From Diaphorobacter sp. HDW4A (lineage in GTDB: Bacteria; Pseudomonadota; Gammaproteobacteria; Burkholderiales; Burkholderiaceae_C), in NCBI RefSeq assembly GCF_011305995.1, contig NZ_CP049912.1, forward strand, positions 1 to 42,116: 42,116 nt of DNA. Reading direction: 5' to 3'. Each line of letters opens with the position of its first letter. Position 1 is the stretch's first letter. Position numbers and translations under genes: made by a program. Shown piece by piece: positions 17,193 through 24,702 of the stretch. The notes under the pieces are model-generated. The model had not been told where the DNA came from. It saw only the letters and a program-made list of their open reading frames with translations, and searched no databases.

Positions 17193-18101
17193 GTGGAAGA
17201 ATATCCCATCATCGACTTGTCCCACCTGCTGCCGGCGGCCCAGGGCTTGGCCCGTCTCCCGGCGGACGAACGCATCCATCGCCTTCGCGCCGACCGCTGG
17301 ATCGGCTATCCGCGAGCAGTCGAGGCGCTGAACCGGCTGGAAACCCTGTATGCGTGGCCAAACAAGCAACGCATGCCCAACCTGCTGCTGGTAGGCCCGA
17401 CCAACAACGGCAAGTCGATGATCGTCGAGAAGTTCCGGCGCACGCATCCGGCCAGAGCCGACGCCGACCAGGAGCACATTCCGGTACTGGTCGTGCAGAT
17501 GCCATCCGAACCGTCGGTAATCCGCTTCTACGTCGCGCTGCTCGCGGCGATGGGTGCGCCATTGCGACCGCGCCCACGGCTGCCAGAAATGGAACAACTG
17601 GCGCTGGCACTGCTGCGCAAGGTCGGCGTGCGCATGCTGGTGATCGACGAGTTGCACAACGTCTTGGCCGGTAACAGCGTCAATCGCCGGGAATTCCTCA
17701 ATCTCCTGCGCTTCCTCGGCAATGAACTGCGCATCCCACTGGTCGGGGTCGGCACGCGCGACGCCTACCTGGCCATCCGCTCCGATGACCAGTTGGAAAA
17801 TCGCTTCGAGCCGATGATGCTGCCGGTATGGGAGGCCAATCACGATTGCTGCTCACTGCTGGCCAGTTTCGCCGCTTCGCTTCCACTGCGGCGACCCTCG
17901 TCGATTGCCACGCTGGACATGGCCCGCTACCTGCTCACACGCAGCGAGGGCACCATAGGCGAACTGGCGCACTTGCTGATGGCGGCGGCCATCGTCGCCG
18001 TGGAGAGCGGAGAGGAAGCGATCAACCACCGCACGCTCAGCATGGCCGACTACACCGGCCCCAGCGAGCGGCGGCGGCAATTCGAGCGGGAACTGATGTG
18101 A
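17193..18101 (+). CDS. tniB: TniB transposition ATPase
   Basis: A 302-residue AAA+ protein of the TniB/TnsC group. GTG 17193 (VEEYPIIDLSHLLPAAQ) gives the standard family length; a GTG nine bases earlier is also possible. Walker A is LLLVGPTNNGKS, Walker B is MLVIDELHNVLAG, and a sensor-like VGVGTRDAY follows. It activates TniA and helps choose target sites (Tn402-type elements favour res-like sites). It starts just after the tniA stop and overlaps tniQ (GTGA). Intact. Confidence 0.94.
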   Translation: MEEYPIIDLSHLLPAAQGLARLPADERIHRLRADRWIGYPRAVEALNRLETLYAWPNKQRMPNLLLVGPTNNGKSMIVEKFRRTHPARADADQEHIPVLVVQMPSEPSVIRFYVALLAAMGAPLRPRPRLPEMEQLALALLRKVGVRMLVIDELHNVLAGNSVNRREFLNLLRFLGNELRIPLVGVGTRDAYLAIRSDDQLENRFEPMMLPVWEANHDCCSLLASFAASLPLRRPSSIATLDMARYLLTRSEGTIGELAHLLMAAAIVAVESGEEAINHRTLSMADYTGPSERRRQFERELM

Positions 18102-19300
18102 AGCCAGCGCCACGCTGGCCACTGCATCCGGCCCCCAGAGAAGGCGAAGCCTTGTCTTCGTGGCTCAACCGCGTGGCCCTTTGCTATCACATGGAGGTGT
18201 CCGAGCTGCTGGAGCACGATCTTGGTCACGCTCAGGTTGATGACCTGGATACCGCGCCACCACTGGCGCTGTTGGCGATGCTCTCCCAGCGGAGCGGCAT
18301 CGAGCCGGACCGGCTGCGTTGCATGAGTTTCGCCGGCTGGGTGCCTTGGCTACTGGACAGCCTTGATGATCAGATTCCAGACGCATTGGAAACCTATGCG
18401 TTCCAGCTCTCGGTGCTGCTGCCGAAACTCCGCCGTAGGACGCGATCCATCACGAGCTGGCGTGCCTGGCTGCCCAGCCAGCCGATACATCGCGCCTGTC
18501 CGCTCTGTCTGAACGACCCGGCAAACCACGCCGTACTGCTTGCATGGAAGCTGCCCCTGATGCTGAGCTGCCCGCTGCATGGCTGCTGGCTGGAATCCTA
18601 TTGGGGCGTGCCTGGGCGGTTTCTCGGCTGGGAGAACGCCGACACTGCGTCGCGCACCGCCAGCGACGCGATTGCAGTGATGGACCGGCGTACCTGGCAG
18701 GCACTGACGACCGGCCATGTGGAACTGCCGCGCCGACGCATCCACGCTGGTTTGTGGTTTCGACTGCTACGCACGCTGCTCGATGAGCTGAACACCCCGC
18801 TTTCGGCGTGCGGAACCTACGCGGGGTATCTTCGCCAAGTCTGGCAAGGCTGCGGGCATCTGCTGCGTGCTGGGCAAAGTCTGTGGCGACCGTATGAAAC
18901 CCTGAACCCGGCAATACGGTTGCAGATGCTGGAGGCGGCGGCAACGGCAATCAGCTTGATCGAGGTGAGGGATATCAGCCCGCCAGGCGAGCATGCAAAG
19001 CTGTTCTGGTCCGAGCCCCAAACCGGGTTCACCAGTGGTCTGCCGGCGAAAGCGCCGAAGCCCGAACCCGTCAATCACTGGCAACGGGCGGTCCAAGCTA
19101 TCAGTGAGGCGATCATTGAAGCGCGGCACGACCCCGAGACGGCACGCTCGCTGTTCGCGTTGGCTTCCTATGGTCGGCGCGATCCCGCTTCCCTGGAACA
19201 GTTGCGCACCACCTTTGCAAAGGAAGGCATCCCCCCGGAATTTTTGTCACATTACGAGCCTAATGGCCCTTTGCATGTCTTAGACAGAATGACGGGTTAA
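18098..19300 (+). CDS. tniQ: TniQ transposition protein
   Basis: A 400-residue protein starting at GTG 18098, which overlaps the tniB stop. The N-terminal TniQ domain reads PAPREGEALSSWLNRVALCY. A zinc-finger pattern follows: CPLCLNDPANHAVLLAWKLP, then SCPLHGCWLES (the CxxC and CxxxxC/H set). It is required with TniA and TniB for cointegrate formation and is a relative of the TniQ of Tn7-like and CRISPR-associated transposons. The length is normal and the gene looks intact. Confidence 0.93.
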   Translation: MKPAPRWPLHPAPREGEALSSWLNRVALCYHMEVSELLEHDLGHAQVDDLDTAPPLALLAMLSQRSGIEPDRLRCMSFAGWVPWLLDSLDDQIPDALETYAFQLSVLLPKLRRRTRSITSWRAWLPSQPIHRACPLCLNDPANHAVLLAWKLPLMLSCPLHGCWLESYWGVPGRFLGWENADTASRTASDAIAVMDRRTWQALTTGHVELPRRRIHAGLWFRLLRTLLDELNTPLSACGTYAGYLRQVWQGCGHLLRAGQSLWRPYETLNPAIRLQMLEAAATAISLIEVRDISPPGEHAKLFWSEPQTGFTSGLPAKAPKPEPVNHWQRAVQAISEAIIEARHDPETARSLFALASYGRRDPASLEQLRTTFAKEGIPPEFLSHYEPNGPLHVLDRMTG

Positions 19301-19337
19301 GTGACAACTTTTGACGGTTAGAACTTTCCGGCGCATA

Positions 19338-19367
19338 CTGTCACATAATCGAACGTATATGTGACAG
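19338..19367. other. res: Resolution-site (res) inverted repeat between tniQ and tniR
   Basis: CTGTCACATA (19338-19347) and TATGTGACAG (19358-19367) form 10-bp arms around a 10-base spacer, seven bases before the tniR start. It is the expected binding site for the serine recombinase, used to resolve cointegrates and probably to repress tniR. Confidence 0.8.
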
Positions 19368-19374
19368 GTATGAC

Positions 19375-19989
19375 ATGCTAATCGGCTACATGCGGGTATC
19401 GAAGGCGGATGGCTCCCAGGCCACTGACTTGCAGCGCGACGCGCTGATCGCCGCCGATGTCGACCCGGCGCATCTTTACGAAGACCAGGCATCCGGCAAG
19501 CGCGAGGATCGTCCCGGCTTGGCGAGCTGTTTGAAGGCGTTGCGTTCAGGGGATACCTTGGTCGTATGGAAGCTCGACCGGCTCGGGCGCGACCTTCGGC
19601 ACCTGATCAACACCGTGCACGATCTGACTGGGCGTGGCGTCGGTCTCAAGGTGCTGAGCGGCCACGGTGCGGCCATCGACACGACGACCGCTGCTGGCAA
19701 ACTGGTCTTCGGCATCTTCGCCGCACTGGCCGAATTCGAGCGCGAGCTGATCGCAGAGCGCACAGTAGCGGGCTTGGCCTCGGCGCGGGCGCGCGGTAGG
19801 AAAGGTGGTCGGCCTTTCAAGATGACCGCCGCCAAGCTGCGCCTGGCGATGGCGGCAATGGGGCAGACTGAAACTAAGGTCGGCGACCTGTGCCAAGAGC
19901 TCGGCATCACGCGACAGACCTTGTACCGGCATATTTCTCCCAAGGGGGAATTGCGCGCAGATGGAATACGACTGCTGTCCAAGATGTAA
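19375..19989 (+). CDS. tniR: TniR serine resolvase
   Basis: A 204-residue small serine recombinase. The catalytic Ser9 lies in IGYMRVSKADGS. The resolvase arginine-rich motifs are VVWKLDRLGRDLRHLI and ALAEFERELIAERT, and a Hin-type helix-turn-helix sits at the C-terminus (KVGDLCQELGITRQTLYRHI). It resolves cointegrates made by TniABQ at the adjacent res site. Intact and of normal length. Confidence 0.95.
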   Translation: MLIGYMRVSKADGSQATDLQRDALIAADVDPAHLYEDQASGKREDRPGLASCLKALRSGDTLVVWKLDRLGRDLRHLINTVHDLTGRGVGLKVLSGHGAAIDTTTAAGKLVFGIFAALAEFERELIAERTVAGLASARARGRKGGRPFKMTAAKLRLAMAAMGQTETKVGDLCQELGITRQTLYRHISPKGELRADGIRLLSKM

Positions 19990-20076
19990 AAGAAAAACTG
20001 GCCTCTACATGGTCAGCACGGATTCGAGGATGACGGCGCTCATCGCGGCATCAATTCACCTATTCACGCCGTCAAA

Positions 20077-20493
20077 TCAGCTTTTTTGTACTGCCATTTG
20101 ACGCGATGACCGCGAATTGATCGTAAAAACCACCACAATGATGAATAACACAGCGAATTGCGCTGAGAGTGTTTGCCACGACGGATAGATGCCCAGCAGA
20201 TCAATGCGTGGGATCGATATTGGGCTGGTATGCAATAACCCTGCTTCTTGCAGACCTGCGATGCCCTTGCCTGCCAAGACCACGGCAAGTATGGCTACCA
20301 GCAGTGAGCTGGCAGCGAAGAACTGGCCAATCGGCAGGCGCGCACTGGTGCGCAGCAGCACGACTGCCAGCAGGGCCAGGATTCCCATGCCAGTGCCCAA
20401 GCCCGCCAGCAGGGCCAGCCATTTCCTTCTGTCCAGAGCGCTGCGTAGAACAGCACCGTCTCGAACACCTCACGCGGAACGTGTCAATGAATA
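20077..20493 (-). pseudogene. FTR1-type iron/lead permease, C-terminal remnant
   Basis: The coding strand retains VPREVFETVLFYAALW (second REGxE-like motif of FTR1 permeases, with Gly replaced by Val). After one frameshift come LLAGLGTGMGILALLAVVLL, LPIGQFFAASSLLVAILAVV, LAGKGIAGLQEAG and PRIDLLGIYPSWQTLSAQ. The frame is restored by adding one A to the AAA run in GGAAATGG, the same sort of loss seen elsewhere in this window. The N-terminal half is removed by the IS3-family element at 20494. FTR1-like PbrT proteins occur in lead-resistance cargo, so this may be the last trace of the transposon's metal cargo; that link is inference. Confidence 0.65.
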
Positions 20494-20507
20494 TGCTGCA
20501 CCCGGGA

Positions 20508-20908
20508 TCATGAATTGACTGTGCAGGGTGATGGCGTTTGCGTGGTGACGATCTCCGGCGCGGGTGGGTTGATCCAGACCGCAGTGGGCAGTTTGCCGGG
20601 CGTTGGGCGAAGGCCCTTGAAGCGCCGGGGAGAGGCCCGGAACGCGGTGTCGAGCGCGGTCTGGCGGAGTTCACGCAGGGCCGGTGCAAGCCCATAGTGA
20701 ACGGCCTGGGGTGTCATGTAGCCGATGCTTGAGTGGCGGTGCTCGGTGTTGTACCAGGCGAAGAAGGCCTGACAGTGCAGGCGAGCATCCTCGATGCAGC
20801 CGAAGCGGGCCGGGAAGTCCGGGCGGTACTTCATGGTTTTGAACTGCGACTCCGAGTACGGGTTGTCGTCGGAGACATGGGGCCGACTGTGGCTCTTGGC
20901 GATGTCGA
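20508..20908 (-). pseudogene. IS3-family transposase OrfB, C-terminal part
   Basis: The coding strand reads DIAKSHSRPHVSDDNPYSES and then QFKTMKYRPDFPARFGC, with AFFAWYNTEHRHSSIGYMTP further on. This is the end of the DDE integrase core of IS3 transposases; the catalytic Glu is expected in YSESQFKT. It is separated from its first half by the IS66-family insertion. With the insertion and one target copy removed, VAALLVD joins LDIAKSHS in frame. Confidence 0.9.
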
Positions 20909-20916
20909 GATCGACC
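20909..20916. repeat. 8-bp target duplication GATCGACC, left copy
   Basis: GATCGACC at 20909-20916 is repeated exactly at 23574-23581, on the two sides of the IS66-family element. Eight bases is the duplication length typical for IS66 elements. Confidence 0.95.
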
Positions 20917-20952
20917 GTGAGCGGCCAGCGGTCCCCCGTCAGGCGAGCCTGA

Positions 20953-22699
20953 TCAATCCGGGATTTGCGGCGGCTGCCAGCGATGAGGCAACAAGTCGTC
21001 GATGCGGCTGTTGAGGTGGGTGGGCAGCCGATCGAGCACGTCGCGCAGGTAGGCCCAGGGTTCGAGCCCGTTGAGCTTGGCCGACTGCACCAGGCTCATG
21101 ACCACGGCCGCACGCTGGCCGGCGAGTTCGCTGCCACAGAACAACCAGGCCTTCCTGCCCATGGCCCAGGGCTTGATCTGGCGTTCGAGGTGGTTGTTGT
21201 CCACGGGCACCGCCCCGTCGAGCAGGTGGCGCGTCAACGCTGGCCAGTGGTTGAGGCTGTAGTCGATGGCGTTGGCCGTGGCGCCGCCATCGGCGACACG
21301 ACCGCGTTCGAGCTTGAGCCAGGTGTGCAACTCCTGCCACAGCGGCGCGGCGATGCGTTGACGGGCCTGCGTTCGCGTCGGGCCGTCCATGCCGGCGAAC
21401 GACTTCTCGGCATGGTAGATCGCCGCGAAGCGCACGATCGCCTGGGTGGCCAGGGTGCTCTTGCCGGACTTGGCGAGTTCGTCGAACTTGCGTCGGGCGT
21501 GCGCCGCACAGGCCGCCGAGACACGCTGCGGGAAGACCTTGGGTCGAGCACCGAGTCATAGCCGCCGTAGCGGTCGCACACGAGCGTGCCGCTCCAGGCG
21601 GATCCCGGCTCTCGGCGGGCCGGTCGGCCTGGCTGCCGGGTGGACTGGGCAGCCCGCCCAGGAAGGCCAGCGGGTACTTGCTGCCCCGCCCCGGACAGAA
21701 GTCGTAGACCACGCCGGGCCGGGGATCGAATTCCCCGCGTGCATAGGCCCAGACGTACGCTTTCCTGGTCTTGCCTGCACCCGGGTCCAGCATGTCCACC
21801 GTCGTCTCGTCGGCCTGCACGACCGCGCTGCCCAGCACGAAGCGCTTGAGCGCCTCGTACAGCGGGTGCAGCGCCGCGCCCGCCTGACCGGCCCACGCGG
21901 CCAGCGTCGAGCGCGGGGTGTGCACGCCCGAGCGGGCATTGATCGCCTCCTGCCGGTAGTACGGCACATGGTCGGCGAACCGGCTGATGAGCGTGTACGC
22001 CACCAGTCCGCTCGCCGGGATGCCCCGCTCAATGATCTGCGGCTCGGCGGGCTCCTGCACCAGGCGATCGACGCCCTGGCGCTGGCAGCACCGGCAGACC
22101 CACTTGCCCCGGATGTGCCGGTGCACGAAGAACTCCGCCGGCACGATGTCCAGTCGCTCGCTGACGTCCTCGCCCACCCGGGTCATCGGCTCGCCGCAGT
22201 CCACCGCCGGGCAGTGGGTGTCGGCCGGCTCGTGGTGATGCTCCACCCGGCGCAGGTGCTCGGGCAGCGCCTGCCGGCGCGGCGGCTGGGGCGCCTTCTC
22301 GGGAGTGACTGGCGGCGGCGACTGCCGGGCCTGCAACTCGGCGAGCTGCGCCTGCAGGTCCGCCTCGTCCTCGACCAGCGTCTCCAGGAAGAGCTGTCGC
22401 TGCTGCGCATCCATCGCCTCGGTGCGCGCGCCGAACTTCCAGCGCTTGAGCCGCGCCAGCTCGAACGTGATCTTCTCGATCTTCGCGTCCCGCCACACGA
22501 TCTCGCCATCGCGCCGGGCAATCTCGCGCGCCTGCTGCTGGACATGCACCAGCATGCGCTGCGCCAGGGCCTCCAGGGCCTGTGGCGTCAGGCCCCTCAG
22601 GTCCTGGCTCTGGAGCGCGTCCATGTCATGCATGCGCCCATGCTGCCCGCACGAGGCCAGCCCCGCCATCGGCAACTTCAGCAATTGCGCCTCCGGCAT
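20953..22699 (-). pseudogene. tnpC: IS66 TnpC transposase with two frameshifts
   Basis: The start MPEAQLLKLPMAGLASCGQH is followed by a coiled coil, a zinc-binding region (HCPAVDCGEPM, then WVCRCCQRQG) and the DDE core (VVQADETTVDMLDPG; LVCDRYGGYDSVLD; VPVDNNHLERQIKPWAMGRK). The frame changes near 21,610 and again near 21,540. In both places adding one C to a short C run restores the protein (PPWSGTLVC and PKVFPQRVS). The gene is therefore either freshly broken or, more likely, complete in reality. The C-terminus ends QPPQIPD at 20953. Confidence 0.88.
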
Positions 22700-22703
22700 C
22701 CGC

Positions 22704-23042
22704 TCACACCCGGGTGATCACCCGCCGCTCGTGCAGTCGCTGCCACGGCAGCCCCACGATCAGCGCATCGAATTGCTCCTGCGTCAGGGCCAGCGGGGTG
22801 CTCGACTCCAACCCCCGCGGCCACACGAAGTGCCCCGCGTTGAGTCGCCGGGCTGCGCACCACACCCCCCAGCCGTCATGGACGATCAGCTTCACGCGTG
22901 TGGCACGCGCATTCGCGAACAGGTAGCCGTGGTGGGCCTGCGCCGCCCCCAGCGTCTGCACCACACACGCCAGCAGCCGGTCCGCCCCGGCTCGCATGTC
23001 CACTGGCGCCGTGCACGCCCACAGCGCGTCGATGCGGATCAC
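22704..23042 (-). CDS. tnpB: IS66 TnpB accessory protein
   Basis: A 112-residue protein of the IS66 Orf2 family. The start GTG 23042 (VIRIDALWACTAPVDMRAGA) overlaps the tnpA stop as GTGA. The family features PVDMRAGADRLLACVV and VKLIVHDGWGVWCAARRLN are clear. Required with TnpA and TnpC for IS66 transposition; its precise biochemical role is not known. Ends four bases before tnpC. Confidence 0.92.
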   Translation of the reverse strand: MIRIDALWACTAPVDMRAGADRLLACVVQTLGAAQAHHGYLFANARATRVKLIVHDGWGVWCAARRLNAGHFVWPRGLESSTPLALTQEQFDALIVGLPWQRLHERRVITRV

Positions 23043-23491
23043 TTCGTCACCCCAGCGGCCAGTTCGCACAACCACGCCGCACACGCCTGGGCCTGCGCTG
23101 CCGGCCAGCTCACCGTCAGCCGGGCCGCGCCGCTGCGCCACTCGATGTGAATGTCTGGCGTGCTCGGGTTCGCCATGCCAGGGCCTTCGGCGCTCGGCCG
23201 CGGCCTGTCCGGTGCTGGCAAGGCCAGCGCTACGAACTGGGCATCGACCACCGGCGCCGGGTTGCCCGAGGCCATGGGTGCTGACGCCGCCGCCGGCACC
23301 TCACACCCAGATCCCAGCAGGCCTGCCCGCTTGACTCCCCGACCCGCCAGCCACTGACGCACCACGTTCGCGTTCAGCCCATGCCTGAGCGCCACTGCCG
23401 CGATCGACGCTCCAGGCTGTCGGCATTCGCCCAGCACCTTCGCCTTGAACTCGGCGTCGTGCACTCGCCGAGTCTTGTCCTTGTGTTCCAT
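23039..23491 (-). CDS. tnpA: IS66 TnpA DNA-binding protein
   Basis: A 150-residue protein from ATG 23491 (MEHKDKTRRVHDAEFKAKVL). The N-terminal helix-turn-helix (GASIAAVALRHGLNANVVRQ, then WLAGRG) should recognise the IS ends. The middle is Pro/Ala-rich and the C-terminus carries IHIEWRSGAARLTVSWP, typical of IS66 Orf1. It is first gene of the element, coupled to tnpB. Confidence 0.92.
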   Translation of the reverse strand: MEHKDKTRRVHDAEFKAKVLGECRQPGASIAAVALRHGLNANVVRQWLAGRGVKRAGLLGSGCEVPAAASAPMASGNPAPVVDAQFVALALPAPDRPRPSAEGPGMANPSTPDIHIEWRSGAARLTVSWPAAQAQACAAWLCELAAGVTK

Positions 23492-23573
23492 TGCTGTCCA
23501 CCAATTCACATTGCTGGACACCATCGTCTCGGAGCTATCCAGCTCCTTCAAGGGGGCATGGCTGGTCGCTCAC

Positions 23574-23581
23574 GATCGACC
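23574..23581. repeat. 8-bp target duplication GATCGACC, right copy
   Basis: Second copy of the IS66 target duplication; see the copy at 20909-20916. Confidence 0.95.
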
Positions 23582-24225
23582 AGCAAGGCCGCCACCGGCT
23601 TGGAGCGCATGGCCGCGCCCCGATCGGCATGCAGGGTGAGCATGCCGGCCTGGACGTCGTGGCGCGAGACGGTATCGGCGATGAGTTGCTGGGCCAGCTC
23701 GGCACTCTCGCGCTCGGCGATGAGCCAGCCCACGACATGGCGGCTGAAGATGTCGAGGATGACGTACAGGTGGAAGCAGGTCCACTTGGCCGGGCCCTTG
23801 AGCTTGGTGATGTCCCACGACCAGACCTGATTGGGCGCCTGCGCGAGCAACTCAGGCTTGCTGTAGGCCGGATGGGTGAGTTGGTTGCGGCGCTCACGGG
23901 TGGCCCCGCTGGCGGTCAGCAGCCGGTACATGGTGCGCACCGAACCCAGGTAGCGCCCCTCGTCGAGCAGCGTGGCATGCACGGCCGCCGGGGCCGTGTC
24001 AGCGAAGCGTTCGCTGTTGAGCACCGCCAGCAAGGCCTGGTTTTCCTGGTCATCGAACGCCAGCGGGGGCCGGGGGCGAGGTGTCCGGGCAGGCATGGGT
24101 CCGACCAGCGCCAGGCGATGCATCCTGGCGCGATGGCGGGCCGAGGCGCCACGCGGCAGGCACAGCGCCCGGCAGGCGGCGCCTGCGCCCAGCACCGGGG
24201 TGAGTTCCTGCACGGCGGCCATCAC
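23574..24225 (-). pseudogene. IS3-family transposase OrfB, N-terminal part
   Basis: It starts at GTG 24225 or ATG 24222, overlapping the orfA stop. The first two catalytic Asp are present: NQVWSWDITKLKGPAKWTCF contains the first, and TLHADRGAAMRSKPVAALLV the second. The frame then enters the IS66-family insertion. It is the other half of the OrfB at 20508-20908. IS3 elements usually make OrfAB by a programmed frameshift between orfA and orfB. Confidence 0.9.
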
Positions 24226-24659
24226 GACAGCTCGGTGCTGTCGATCGGAGTGCCCAGCAAGGCGGCCAGTTTTTTTTGGACATCAATGACCAGCAGCGCC
24301 TTGTCGAGACGGCTCTTGAGGCTGTCGCGCTCGCGGGTCAGCTGGGCAATGTGCAGGCTCTCCGCCCGGTGAGGATCGGTCTTGGGGCCCCGCTTTTGCG
24401 GCGCCAGTGCCGCAAGATCGGCCTGTTCCCGCTGACGCCGCCAGGTGCTCAGCGAAGACGAATAGATCCCTTCGCGGCGCATGAGGGCGCCGACTTCGCC
24501 GGGCTGGGTGCAGCGGTCGGCCTCCTCCAGAATGCGACGCTTTTGCGCGGGCGAGAAGTGCCGGCGCTGCGCGTGGGCGACGACCTCGGAATCGGCGCCC
24601 GGATCGGACATGCTCTTGGCTGCGGACATCGGTGCCTTGGGTTGCTGCTGGACTGTCAT
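24222..24659 (-). CDS. IS3-family OrfA (helix-turn-helix)
   Basis: A 145-residue protein. ATG 24659 is chosen because AAAGAGG lies just upstream of it. HFSPAQKRRILEEADRCTQP followed by GEVGALMRREGIYSSSLSTW is the helix-turn-helix that binds the IS ends. A leucine-zipper-like helix follows (LTRERDSLKSRLDKALLVID), used for multimerisation. It appears intact, but its OrfB partner is disrupted. Confidence 0.9.
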   Translation of the reverse strand: MTVQQQPKAPMSAAKSMSDPGADSEVVAHAQRRHFSPAQKRRILEEADRCTQPGEVGALMRREGIYSSSLSTWRRQREQADLAALAPQKRGPKTDPHRAESLHIAQLTRERDSLKSRLDKALLVIDVQKKLAALLGTPIDSTELS

Positions 24660-24702
24660 ACCTACCTCTTTGCTCACTGAACTCTCGGGGGTAGGTGCAG
24701 CA

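Larger units (their letters stand above)
15367..20493 (+). mobile_element. Tn402/Tn5053-type transposon, right part missing
   Basis: The left (tniA-side) terminal repeat TGTCATTTTCAGAAGACGAC lies at 15367-15386 and continues TGCAC to 15391. It is followed by tniA, tniB, tniQ, a resolution site and tniR in canonical order. No matching right repeat is found before the IS3-family element at 20494, so the cargo and right end are lost; only an FTR1-type remnant follows tniR. A target duplication cannot be tested. Elements of this group carry mercury or other metal resistance, or class 1 integrons. The core genes look intact, but with one end the unit is not expected to transpose by itself. Confidence 0.88.
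20917..23573 (-). mobile_element. IS66-family element inside the IS3-family orfB
   Basis: This 2,657-bp element has imperfect terminal repeats: GTGAGCGGCCAGCGGTCCCC at 20917-20936 and, on the other strand, GTGAGCGACCAGCCATGCCC ending at 23573. It is bounded by a perfect 8-bp duplication and carries tnpA, tnpB and tnpC on the minus strand in the usual order. The intact duplication shows it was the last of the nested insertions and has not recombined since. Confidence 0.95.
20494..24702 (-). mobile_element. IS3-family element, interrupted by an IS66-family element
   Basis: The terminal repeats begin TGCTGCACC on both sides (20494-20502, and as GGTGCAGCA at 24694-24702) and share further matches over about 30 bases. 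Inside are orfA and orfB on the minus strand, with orfB split by the insertion at 20917-23573. Removing that insertion and one 8-bp duplicate leaves about 1.54 kb with orfB in frame, a normal IS3-family size. The flanks (ATA on the left, GGT on the right) do not match, so the element now sits at a rearranged junction: an FTR1 remnant on one side, a truncated ATPase gene on the other. Confidence 0.85.
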
